NCBI GenBank assembly: GCA_027922465.2
Contig: BQMF02000038.1
Span: 310,001-374,000, forward strand
DNA from: Turritopsis dohrnii
Taxonomy: Eukaryota; Cnidaria; Hydrozoa; Anthoathecata; Oceaniidae
Reading direction: 5' to 3'
DNA length: 64,000 nt
Shown: positions 23,487 to 35,322 of the stretch, piece after piece
Numbering within the stretch: the stretch's first letter is position 1
Layout: the number at the start of each line of letters is the position of its first letter
Notes under the pieces: generated by a model
Seen by the model: the letters and a program-made list of their open reading frames with translations, nothing else
Databases searched by the model: none
Told to the model about the DNA's origin: nothing
Program-made: the position numbers and the translations under genes

Positions 23487-24101
23487 CAGTGTGTATCAAA
23501 ATGTCTTATCCACCAACTTTCAAGGCGTATATCTCATTACATGTCTTATAAAATATTGGGAATTTTATATCACAAGAAAGAGCTTTTCGTGCTGTATCCA
23601 TTAATATAAAATGTTTGCCAAAATATTTGTTCTTTGATAAGATATTGAAGAAAAACTCAACAATTTGGCTCATTAAATTCTTAAAAGTCAATTAACTCAT
23701 TTTACAATGAAGGCCATTTGTAAACACAATAAAAAAATTAAAAATCATCACACAGTAAAAACATTTTATTTGAAAGTTTTATGATTAGTTGTTATGGGAA
23801 ATTGATACGCAAAGCTATACTTAAAGTTTTCTAAAGGCTTCATCAGCAGAACAAAAGAAAATTACACCATTAAAAATTCATTAACATGTCAGTTGATTGA
23901 CTTTTAAGAATTCAATGAACCAAATCGTTGAGTTTTTCTTCAATATCTTATCGAAGAACAAATATTTTGGCAAACATTTTATATTAATGGATACAGCACG
24001 AAAAGCTCTTTCTTGTTATATAAAATTCCCAATATTTTATAAGACATGTAATGAGATATACGCCTTGAAAGTTGGTGGATAAGACATTTTGATACACACT
24101 G
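23487..24101. mobile_element. 615-bp Tc1/mariner-type MITE, TA target
   Basis: An insertion in array unit 2, flanked by TA (23485-23486 and 24102-24103). Units 1, 6 and others show the uninterrupted site AACTATGAATAAAAAA. The ends are CAGTGTGTATCAAAATGTC and its complement. Inverted terminal repeats reach about 210 bp (23487-23697 and 23891-24101) around a 190-bp centre. The TA duplication and CAGTG ends place it with Tc1/mariner elements. Open frames of about 61 codons, one in each arm, are mirror images of one another and reflect the inverted repeat, not a gene. Confidence 0.9.
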
Positions 24102-27042
24102 TATGAATAAAAAACTTTTTGTAAGAATCTCTAAATGATGCAAAACAGTGCAGTTTATATGAAACAACAAATATTATATCTTTCTTAGCTACAAGATAAA
24201 CTGTAAAACACAAAGAACATCATACCACATTATGCATATTGTTTTAAACCGTGAACAAACATTTACCTTTTAAAGCACAGATTATTCTTAACGCGATAAT
24301 CTTTTAATTAGTTAATTGCTTCTTGATGATGCTTTAGGGAGTGCAACTTCGAATGGAAATCTTTTTAAAAAAATCTCTAAATTGATGCAAGACTGAAGTT
24401 TTATATGAAACAACAAAGTTTAATATAGCTAAAAGGTAAAATGTAAAATACTGCAAACATCATTCCGAATTATGTATATGGTTTTAAAGCGTGAAATAAC
24501 ACTCATTTCTTTCTGAAAAGGCTCCAGAAAGTCTTACAGTCATCCGCAGGAATACTTCTGCCCGGTAGGGCATCTTGTTGTATTCCTGCGTAAGCAAGGA
24601 ATACTTTGAAACCGTTCGTGTTTTTTTTGTTTTTTTTTTTTTTTTCACTGTCCAAACCTAGACCAATTTTTGTCGATGGGAAATAGCCACTCAAATCATT
24701 AATGTTCCCAACTTACATTCTTTTTATGATTTAACAGTCTAAACTCACACTATATTCATTGTATACAAGTACTTTGCTTGAAAAGACTCTAAAAGTGTAA
24801 AATATAAGCTCTAGTGAAAGGAATAATCAACATATGGCTAAATCGCAGATGCCAAGGTAGAAATGTTGTTTCATGTGAGGCTTATGCAACGTTCTAACGT
24901 TTTCCGTAGTTGTTTTAAAAATGGAAGCGAAGAAGCACGCGTAGATCTGTGAAAGTTTCTTTGTTGAATATATGGATATAGAAGAGGTGGTAGTACGGCT
25001 GTAAAACTTAAAAGAATCAAGAACATTTATGATCCAAACTGATAATCTACGTGGAACTAATACTCTTAGTAGTTATTCGTGATAAATAAGCAGTTTTTGA
25101 TGCTTCAAATCAGATATGAACGACTACAAAAACGGTATGCTTACATCGATTTAAAAAAATGCGCAAAGTTTCTATTAGTCTTTTTCTAAATATAATACAA
25201 TTTTCTATTTCATGTTCCTAGGTAAGCTATCCTGTTTTTATAAAGCTCTGGAATCTTGAAGCACAGCTCATCTTCCTCATCAGCTTATACCCATTTTATT
25301 AATCAATAGATGACCACTTTTTTAATTGACTAGTCGAATTTAAAATATTGTATGATTCTAAAATTTGTATACTATCAAGCTGACGATAAAAAGGAAACGC
25401 GGATATTTTTATTATTTCGAAAGGCCAAGTAAAAGTTCTTATTATGAAGTTCAGGTACAAACAACATAAAGATTTTCATACTGTATAGTTTTAAAAGGAG
25501 TATTTTGAAACGTCCACGGAAGAGTGTTCTCAAATGGACTTTTAAACTGACGGTGTTCCTTTTTAAGCTTGATCTCCGGCAAAATTTTTCAAAGTCTCTT
25601 AACTTTTATGATGCTCTCGGGAATGTAATTAAATGAATTAGAAGTTATTACTATTTACGCCACAGATTTTCCCTTCAAAACTTAATGTGACAAAATTTTC
25701 ATTACTTAATTACTTTTTGAAGATGCTTTAGGGAATACAACTTTGAATTAAAATCTGTTTTAAAAAATCTCTAAATCAAAGCAAGACTGAAGTTTTATAT
25801 GAGACAACAAAGTTTAATTGTTATCGTTGTTAAAAGGTAAAATGTAAAATACCGCAACATCATTCTGCATTATGCATATCTTTTTAAAGCGTGAACTAAC
25901 ATTCATTTCTTTCTGAAAAGCCTCCAGAAAGTCTTCCAGTCATCTGCAGGAATACTTCTGCCCGGTAGGGCATCTTGTTTTTTTTCTTTTTTTTTCACTG
26001 TCCAAACCTAGACCAATTTTTGTCGATGGGAAATAGCCACTCAAATCATTAATGTTCCCAACTTACATTCTTTTTATGATTTAACAGTCTAAACTCACAA
26101 TATATTCATTGTATACAAGTACTTTGCTTGAAAAGACTCTAAAAGTGTAAAATATAAGCTCTAGTAAAAGGAATAACTAACATATGGCTAAATCGCAGAT
26201 GCCAGGTAGAAATGTTGTTTCATGTGAGTCTTATGCAACGTTCTTAAGTTTTCCGTAGTTGTTTTAAAAATGGAAGCGAAGAAGCATGCGTAGATCTGTG
26301 AAAGTTTCTTTATTGAATATATGGATATAGAAGAGGTTGTAGCACAGCTGTAAAACTTAAAATAATCAAGAACATTTATAATCCAAACTGATAATCTACG
26401 TGAAACTAATATTCTTAGTAGTCATTCTTGATAAATAAGCAGTTCTTGATGCTTCAAAACAGATATGAACGACTACCAATAGGGTATGTTTATATCGATT
26501 TAATGCGTAAGGTTTCTATTAGTCTTTCTAAATGTAATACAATTTTTTAATTCATGTTCCTAGATAAGCTACCCTGTTTTTATAAAGCTCTGGAATCTTG
26601 AAGCACAGCTTATCTTCCTCATCAGCTTATACCCATTTTATTAATCAATAGATGACCACTTTTTTAATTGACTGGTCGAATTTAAAATATTGTATGATTC
26701 TAAAATTTGTATACTATCAAGCTGACGATAAAAAGGAAACACAGGTATTTTTATTATTTCGCAAGGCCAAGTAAAAGTTTTTATTATGAAGTTCAGGTAC
26801 AAACAACATAAAGATTTTCATACTGTATAGTTTTAAAAGGAGTATTTTGAAACGTCCACGGAAGAGTGTTCTCTAATGGATTTTTAAACTGACGGTGTTC
26901 CTTTTTAAGCTTGATCTCCGGCAAAATTTTTCAAAGTCTCTTAACTTTTATGATGCTCTCGGGAATGTAATTAAATGAATTCGAAGTTATTACTTCTTGA
27001 GCACAGACTTTTCTTTACGCGACAAACTTTTTATTACTTAAC

Positions 27043-27795
27043 AAGAGCCAGATGGCGAAAAACGGTAGCAGCAATTTTACTTAAAGTTATGAAAAGTTAC
27101 TACAAAGTTCTTTGAGGCTTGTGTTTTTTTATATTTCACTGGTGGAAAACAGGCATAAACGATAAATTTGTTAAAATTATTAGTTAGTGTAAAAAGGGTC
27201 CAATCATAAACCAACAGAAATTAATTTATTAAAGACAAAAGAATTATACATGCGTGATATGAGCTGTATATGATTTTTTTATAAGAAAATTTTTGTAAGA
27301 CTATGTGTAGAAAAAAAACACGCGCTTCGAAAAAAAAAAATATGTTTTTAATTATAATTTCATGAAACCAAAAATGAATTCAAACAAATAACTGCCTTTT
27401 CGAACTAGATCTTTGAAAGCCTTAATACAGAAACATATAGTGTATAGTTAGCTAACAACTGAGGTAATATGAAATTTTGAACTGATAAGCTTTACCGTCA
27501 AGAAAAGCAACATATCAAGTATTTTCAGTTAGCGTAATGAACTAAAAGTCCCATTTTTATGTAGGGCTATTTGATAAGAATTCATTCTTTCATGGATTAA
27601 GCTACAAAATATCAGATTATGTACTTTTGAAACAAAACACAATCTACTTTTAAATGTTTGTTACAGAAAAGCTTCCAAAATTCGAAGGCTGCGTTCCTTC
27701 ATTAAAACTTACATTGCCTTATTAGTAGAGTCTGGAGGAGTAGGAGTCCGCGGGTGTTTTAATACGGTATTTGCTATCGCTGCTACCGTAATAAC
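27043..27795. mobile_element. 0.75-kb insertion in array unit 4
   Basis: Unit 4 is interrupted after TATTACTTAA. Unit 7 has the uninterrupted site at 35506-35520. The insert carries ACGGTAGCAGC near its left end and GCTGCTACCGT near its right end, so it has short inverted ends. A truncated inverted copy lies at 18611-19370. There is no coding frame. The exact left boundary (before or after CAAGAGCCAGATGG) and the target duplication are unclear, so the superfamily is undecided. Confidence 0.75.
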
Positions 27796-28567
27796 TTCTT
27801 GAAAATTCTTTAGGGAATACAACTTTGAATTAAAATCTTTTTTAAAAAATCTCTAAATTGAAGCAAGACTGAAGTTTTATATGAGACAACAAAGTTTAAT
27901 TGTTATCGTTGTTAAAAGGTAAAATGTAAAATACCGCAACATCATTCTGCATTATGCATATCTTTTTAAAGCGTGAACTAACATTCATTTTTTTCTGAAA
28001 AGGCTCCAGAAAGTCTTCCAGTCATCTGCGGGAATACTTCTGCCCGGTAGGGCATCTTGTTTTTGTTTTTTTTTCACTGTCCAAACCTAGACCAATTTTT
28101 GTCGATGGGAAATAGCCACTCAAATCATTAATGTTACCAACTTACATTCTTTTTATGATTTAACAGTCTAAACTCACAATATATTCATTGTATACAAGTA
28201 CTTTGCTTGAAAAGACTCTAAAAGTGTAAAATATAAGCTCTAGTAAAAGGAATAACTAACATATGGCTAAATCGCAGATGCCAGGTAGAAATGTTGTTTC
28301 ATGTGAGTCTTATGCAACGTTCTTAAGTTTTCCGTAGTTGTTTTAAAAATGGAAGCGAAGAAGCATGCGTAGATCTGTGAAAGTTTCTTTATTGAATATA
28401 TGGATATAGAAGAGGTTGTAGCACAGCTGTAAAACTTAAAATAATCAAGAACATTTATAATCCAAACTGATAATCTACGTGAAACTAATATTCTTAGTAG
28501 TCATTCTTGACAAATAAGCAGTTCTTGATGCTTCAAAACAGATATGAACGACTACCAATAGGGTATG

Positions 28568-28731
28568 CAGAGGCGTAGTTAGGGTCAGTCAAAAAAAGTG
28601 GAGGAGTTCAACGTTATGATATTTCTTTTCAATGTTAAGTGGCGATTAGGTTACTTGCACGTTTTCCTTTTCTACCCTAAATGACTTAACTCTCCTCCAC
28701 AAATTTTGACTGACCTCTGGCTACGCCTCTG
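28568..28731. mobile_element. 164-bp MITE in array unit 5
   Basis: Terminal inverted repeats CAGAGGCGTAG and CTACGCCTCTG, with a GTATG flank on both sides (28563-28567 and 28732-28736). Unit 4 shows the empty site AATAGGGTATGTTTAT. A degraded relative with the same core (ATTAGGTTACTTGC) lies near 54800-54920. CAGAGGCG-type ends are seen in several hAT-like MITEs, but hAT makes 8-bp duplications and the match here is 5 bp, so the superfamily is left open. Confidence 0.85.
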
Positions 28732-31700
28732 GTATGTTTATATCGATTTAATGCGTAAGGTTTCTATAAGTCTTTCTAAATGTAATACAATTTTTTAATT
28801 CATGTTCCTAGATAAGGTACCCTGTTTTTATAAAGCTCTGGAATCTTGAAGCACAGCTTATCTTCCTCATCAGCTTATACCCATTTTATTAATCAATAGA
28901 TGACCACTTTTTTAATTGACTAGTCGAATTTAAAATATTGTATGATTTTAAAATTTGTATACTATCAAGCTGACGATAAAAAGGAAACACAGATATTTTT
29001 ATTATTTCGCAAGGCCAAGTAAAAGTTTTTATTATGAAGTTCAGGTACAAACAACATAAAGATTTTCATACTGTATAGTTTTAAAAAGAGTATTTTGAAA
29101 CGTCCACGAAAGAGTGTTCTCTAATGGATTTTTAAACTGACGGTGTTCCTTTTTAAGCTTGATCTCCGGCAAAATTTTTCAAAGTCTCTTAACGTTTATG
29201 ATGCTCTCGGGAATGTAATTAAATGAATTAGAAGTTATTACTATTTACGCCACAGATTTTCCCTTCAAAACTTAATGTGACAAAGTTTTCATTACTTAAT
29301 TACTTTTTGAAGATGCTTTAGGGAATATAACTATGAATAAAAAAGTTTTTGAAAAAATCTCTAAATGATGGAAACAGTGCAGTTTCTAGAAATAACAAAT
29401 ATTACTTCTTTCACATTCACCTTTTAAAGCACAGATTATTTTTAACACGATAATCTTTTAATTAGTTAATTGCTTCTTGAAGATGCTTTAGGGAGTACAA
29501 CTTCGAATGGAAATCTTTTTAAAAAAATCTCGAAATTGATGCAAGACTGAAATTTTATATGAAACAACAGAGTTTAATAGTTATCGTAGCTAAAAGGTAA
29601 AATGTAAAATACTGCAAACATCATTCCGCATTATGCATATGGTTTTAAAGCGTGAACTAACACTCATTTCTTTCTGAAAAGGCTCCAGAAAGTCTTACAG
29701 TCATCCGCAGGAATACTTCTGCCCGGTAGGGCATCTTGTTTTTGTTTTTTTGTTTTTTTTCACTGTCCAAACCTAGACCAATTTTTGTCGATGGGAAATA
29801 GCCACTCAAATCATTAATGTTCCCAACTTACATTCTTTTTATGATTTAACAGTCTAAACTCACACTATATTCAATGTATACAAGTACTTTGCTTGAAAAG
29901 ACGCTAAAAGTGTAAAATATAAGCTCTAGTGAAAGGAATAATTAACATATGGCTAAATCGCAGATGCCAAGGTAGAAATGCTGTTTCATGTGAGTCTTAT
30001 GCAACGTTCTTACGTTTTCCGTAGTTGTTTTAGAAATGGAAGCGAAGAAGCATGCGTAGATCTGTGAAAGTTTCTTTGTTGAATATATGGATATAGAAGA
30101 GGATGTAGTACGGCTGTAAAACTTAAAAGAATCAAGAACATTTATGATCCAAGCTGATAATCTACGTGAAACTAATATTCTTAGTAGTCATTCTTGATAA
30201 ATAAGCAGTTCTTGATGCTTCAAAACAGATATGAACGACTACCAATAGGGTATGTTTATATCGATTTAATGCGTAAGGTTTCTATTAGTCTTTTTAAATA
30301 TAATACAATTTTTTAATTCATGTTCCTAGATAAGCTACCCTGTTTTTATAAAGCTCTGGAATCATGAAGCACAGCTCATCTTCCTCATCAACTTCTACCT
30401 ACTTTATTTATCATTTAATGACCACTTTTTCAATTGACTAGTCGAATTTAAAATATTGTATGATTCTAAAATTTGTATACTATCAAGCTGACGATAAAAA
30501 GGAAACACAGATATTTTTATTATTTTGCAAGGCCAAGTAAAAGTTTTTATTATGAAGTTCAGGTACAAACAACATAAAGATTTTCATACTGTATAGTTTT
30601 AAAAGGAGTATTTTGAAACGTCCACGGAAGAGTGTTCTCTAATGGATTTTTAAACTGACGGTGTTCCTTTTTAAGCTTGATCTCCGGCAAAATTTTTCAA
30701 AGTCTCTTAACTTTTATGATGCTCTCGGGAATGTAATTAAATGAACTCAAAGTTATTACTATTTACGCCACAGATTTTCCCTTCAAAACTTAATGTAACA
30801 AAGTTTTCATTACTTAATTACTTTTTGAAGATGCTTTAGGGAATATAACTATGAATAAAAAACTTTTTGAAAAAATCTCTAAATGATGCAAAACAGTGAA
30901 GTTTATATGAAATAACAAATATTACTTCTTTCACAGCTACAAGATAAACTGTAAAACACAAAGAACATCATACCACATTATGCATATTGTTTTAAACCGT
31001 GAACAAACATTCACCTTTTAAAGCACAGATTATTCTTAACGCGATAATCTTTTAATTAGTTAATTGCTTCTTGAAGATGCTTTAGGGAGTGCAACTTCGA
31101 ATGGAAATCTTTTCAAAAAAATCTCTAAATTGATGCAAGACTGAAGTTTTATATGAAACAACAAAGTTTAATAGTTATCGTAGCTAAAAGGTAAAATGTA
31201 AAATACTGCAAACATCATTCCGCATTATGCATATGGTTTTAAAGCGTGAACTAACACTCATTTCTTTCTGAAAAGGCTCCAGAAATTCTTACAGTCATCC
31301 GCAGGAATACTTCTGCCCGGTAGGGCATCTTGTTTGTTTTTGTATTCCTGCGTAAGCAAGGAATACTTTGAAACCGTTCTTGTTTTTTTTTTGTTTTTTT
31401 TTTCACTGTCCAAACCTAGACCAATTTTTGTCGATGGGAAATAGTCAGTCAAATCCTCTAAGTTCCAAACTTACATTTTTTTTATGCTTTAAATATCTTA
31501 ACTCACACTACATTCATTGTGTGCAAGTACTTTGCTTGAAAAGACTCTAAAGGTGTATAATATAAGCTCTACTGAAAGGAATAGTTGACATATGGCTAAA
31601 TCGCAGATGCCAAGGTAGAAATGTTGTTTCACGTGAGTCTTATGCAACGTTCTTACGTTTTCCGTAGTTGTCTTAAAAATGGAAGCGAAGAAGCACGCGT

Positions 31701-33022
31701 AGATCTGAGAAAATTTCTTGGTTGAATATATGGATATAGAAGAGGTTATACGGCTGTCAAACTTAAAAGAACCAAGAACATTTATGATCCAAACTGATAA
31801 TCTACGTGAAACTAATACTCTTAGTAGTTATTCGTGATAAATAAGCAGTTTTTGATGCTTTAAATCAGATATGAACGACTACAAAAACGGTATGCTTACA
31901 TCGATTTAAAAAAATGCGTAAGGTTTCTATTAGTCTTTTTCTAAATATAATACAATTTTCTATTTCATGTTCCTAGGTAAGCTATCCTGTTTTTATAAAG
32001 CTCTGGAATCTTGAAGCACAGCTCATCTTCCTCATCAGCTTATACCCATTTTATTAATCAATAGATGACCACTTTTTTAATTGACTAGTCAAATTTAAAA
32101 TATTGTATGATTCTAAAATTTGTATACTATCAAGCTGATGATAAAAAGGAAACACAGATATTTTTATTATTTCGAAGGCCAAGTAAAAGTTTTTATTATG
32201 AAGTTCAGGTACAAACAACATAAAGATTTTCATACTGTATAGTTTTAAAAGGAGTATTTTGAAACGTCCACGGAAGAGTGTTCTCTAATGGATTTTTAAA
32301 CTGACGGTGTTCCTTTTTAAGCTTGATCTCCGGCAAAATTTTTCAAAGGCTCTTAACTTTTATGATGCTCTCGGGAATGTAATTAAATGAATTCGAAGTT
32401 ATTACTTCTTAGGGTAACTTTAAACGTCTACTTTCTGCCTTGTCTAATTTAATAAATGTTTAAAATTTTGAAGTAGAGAAGGCAAAAAACAACTGTTTAT
32501 TTCCACTCAAAAATTACTTGCTGCAACTTGAATTAAGATCAAGAAACTATGTCTAATTTAATTCACAAATTCGACTTAAATCCACCTGTACTTTAAATGC
32601 CTGTTTTATGCCTTTTTTGTCTAATTCAAAGTATAAGTGTTTTCATGTAAAAGGGAAAACCAAATAATGCCGAATTATTAAGTTTTCGGAATAGATAGTC
32701 ATGGAAACATGCTTTTCCTATTGTTGTTTGCCGATAATCGTTATGATTATAAAGTTACGATAAAAGAAAGATCCTTTTTCAAAGAGTTTCGAAGTGATAC
32801 GGATATGTTAGAAGAAAATGATGTACCTGCTCCTGAAATTCATGTAAGGATGTAAAAAAAACTTTGTAGAATAAAGTACATTTTTTTAAGAAAAAGTAAT
32901 ATATATAAGTAGCGAATATTAAACCTTTTCTTCAGGAGAAACAAAACTTCAATGAAGTCTTTGAAGATAGTAGCGATGATCATGATGTTAGTCTTTTTTA
33001 ATTTAAACAAAGTTCTAAGAAA

Positions 33023-33931
33023 ATGGCAAAAAGAGGTAGAAAGTGTTTATGGGCAGAAGCAGTGGTTACCGACCTTGTGGACATTATTCTAGATAACGAG
33101 AAGTTCAAGAAAAAACCTTTGTTGACTAATACCAAAAATGTTAAAAATGGCATCTACTACACTGATGTTATTCGTGAATTGAAAGAAAGATGTAATGAAC
33201 GAAATGAAGAGTTTATTTATAATGTTGCACAAACAAGGTCTAAATTCAAAAGATGTGTCAGTTTGTGTAGAAATGCTGCTCTCAAAATTAAAACAGCATC
33301 TGGAATACAACGGTTCCAAGAGGAAAAAGAATTCGGACCATGGTTTGGAAAACTATATCAAGTAGTCTGTACAATGGACCACTGTCAGCCGAATCAATCA
33401 ATTGAACCTGGACAGGAGGCAGGGACTTTATATGATGATGCTGAGACTGATGTATCGATGTCAACATCTTTATCGACATCGTCTTCAGAACAAGCAACAA
33501 GTCTGGACTCTGAGCAAGGTGTATCAAAAAAAGGTGCTGTCAAGAAAAGAAAAACATTCGTTCCAACCATCAATAATGGTGCCAAAAAACAGCAATTGGA
33601 GAAATCATTGGAAAATTTATCAAATACTCTTAATTGAATTTGTGAAGCAGTCAAAAGTAATGGAACACAAGAGCTTGTCGATTTTTTAAAAGCTGATGCT
33701 GAGAGGCAAGAAAAAAGAGACGAAATGTTTATGCATATGATGGAAAGGCTACTTATGCCACCTCCCCAAGCACAGCCACCTTACAATTCTTTTTATGTTG
33801 GGAACAATTCCTCAGCCACCAGTTATCCATATTATCAAAGCTTTCCGGTTCAAGGACTCAGCACAAATAGCAACAACACTGAAAGCAACAGCAATGATGT
33901 TCTTGAACGTTTTTTAGCACATACAAAGTGA
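33023..33931 (+). pseudogene. Harbinger ORF1, Myb/SANT-like DNA-binding protein, one in-frame stop
   Basis: Starts at an ATG in a good context (AAAATGG) and reads in one frame for 302 codons to the TAG/TGA region at 33929, broken only by a TGA at 33635-33637. The N-terminal 120 residues resemble the Myb/SANT-like domain of Harbinger ORF1 (KCLWAEAVVTDLVDIILDNE; later WFGKLYQVV). A Ser-rich acidic linker and a basic KKRK segment follow, then a C-terminal helix after the stop (QELVDFLKADAERQEKRDEM). ORF1 proteins bind the transposase and the element ends and carry it to the nucleus. Possible 5' exons at 32709-32843 and 32936-32986 join in phase through GT/AG sites, so the true start may be upstream. 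Confidence 0.8.
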
Positions 33932-33975
33932 AACATTACATAACATAAACTTTATAAGAAATATAGCCTGTTCGT

Positions 33976-35322
33976 TCACAAAACGTTTTCTTTCTCTTTC
34001 CAAAAGAATTTTGTGAGGGCATGTCGAATATTCTTTGAATCAACATCTACCGAGTAATTCTTTTGATGTCTGTCTGTCAAGTCTAGTATTGATGCAACTT
34101 CGGTTCTATCCCTTCTTTTGTTTGTAACTGGGTCGACAGTCAAATCCATATTGCGAGGAACAATGTCTCCCACCTCGATGCAGACGTTATGCAAAACTAC
34201 TGCCGCTAAACCCATAGCCTTGACTGAATCTTTCGAACTTTCATTTCTGCGGTGTAAAATTCTAAATCTACTTTTCAGTTTACCAAAAGCACCCTCTGAC
34301 ACCATTCTCGCTCGGCTGAGGCGGTAATTGAAGTAGCGATTTTTCTCAGTTAAAACGGCATCACCATATGGTTTGCAAATCCAAGATTTCAGCGGAAATG
34401 CACCATCTCCTATAATCATTGGGGGAATACCTATGCCATCAATAACTTGAAATTTTTCTGGCAAAACTCTACCTTCAGTAATGTTCTCCCACAAACGAGT
34501 TGATTGAAAGTAAGTCGAGTCATGAGTATTGCCAGGTGCACCCAGAGCAGCCCAAACAAAGCGATATTTGGCATCGACTAATGCCAAGAGAATAACTGAA
34601 TAAAAATTCTTGTAGTTATGATATTGTTTCATCGCTTCTAGTCCGCCTGATGGACACTTAATGGGTAGATGAGATCCATCAATAGCAGCGAATGCAAACC
34701 TAAACTGCCATTCCACTTCCATTTCCATCAATGCTTGGCGGAATTTTTCTTCATCATTTGGAAACAATCCTGTAACATAATCTTTCCATAACACTTCCAC
34801 AATTTCTTGGCACACTTCTTTAGTTATATAGCATATAGTTGATTCCGAATACCCAGCCATTTCTCCAATGGTGTAGTTGTAATCTCCACGTCCAAGTTTA
34901 TACAAAGTTATGGCTAAACGTTCTTCAGCAGAAATCGATCCTGTACCAGTATCTTCTTTTGTTATGGCTGGACGGATTTTCTCTAATATTAAAGCAAACG
35001 TTTCTCTTGACACCCTGAAAGTTTGTTTGAACCTTTCATCACTATAGGATGTGTTTACAGTATTCCACCAACCATCGTTTCGCACGAACTTTCGGCAAGA
35101 TCGTGTACGCCTCACAGATTTAAGGATACACAGTTCATGAGAAATATGTAAAAACTGCTTAAGTAGAATTTGATGAATAACAAGAAGATGTTGTTGATTT
35201 TGAAGTGTCAATTCCAGATATCGTAGTATATTTTGCCTTAATCGGTGATTTTTTCTTTTCCATTGAAGGTAACGCAGAACAAGTATTTTACTGCATCTTT
35301 TTCTGGACTCTTCATCCATCAT
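33976..35322 (-). CDS. PIF/Harbinger DDE transposase (HARBI1-like nuclease)
   Basis: A full, uninterrupted ATG-to-stop frame of 448 residues. The DDE_Tnp_4 endonuclease domain spans about residues 200-410. The catalytic triad is visible: D215 in AAIDGSHLPIK, D306 in MIIGDGAFPLK and E343 in RMVSEGAFGKLKSR. An N-terminal helical segment with an HTH-like region (about 125-170, EERLAITLYKLGRGDYNYTI) precedes it, and the extreme N-terminus is basic. It cuts and joins the transposon ends with ORF1 as partner. It runs convergent with ORF1. Length and motifs match active family members, so it may be functional even though its ORF1 partner has a stop. Confidence 0.93.
   Translation of the reverse strand: MMDEESRKRCSKILVLRYLQWKRKNHRLRQNILRYLELTLQNQQHLLVIHQILLKQFLHISHELCILKSVRRTRSCRKFVRNDGWWNTVNTSYSDERFKQTFRVSRETFALILEKIRPAITKEDTGTGSISAEERLAITLYKLGRGDYNYTIGEMAGYSESTICYITKEVCQEIVEVLWKDYVTGLFPNDEEKFRQALMEMEVEWQFRFAFAAIDGSHLPIKCPSGGLEAMKQYHNYKNFYSVILLALVDAKYRFVWAALGAPGNTHDSTYFQSTRLWENITEGRVLPEKFQVIDGIGIPPMIIGDGAFPLKSWICKPYGDAVLTEKNRYFNYRLSRARMVSEGAFGKLKSRFRILHRRNESSKDSVKAMGLAAVVLHNVCIEVGDIVPRNMDLTVDPVTNKRRDRTEVASILDLTDRHQKNYSVDVDSKNIRHALTKFFWKEKENVL

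Noticed and set aside
23506..24082. Two mirror-image 61-codon frames (MTFKN-MSQIVEFFFNIL)
   Set aside because: They are the two arms of a MITE's inverted repeat translated on opposite strands.
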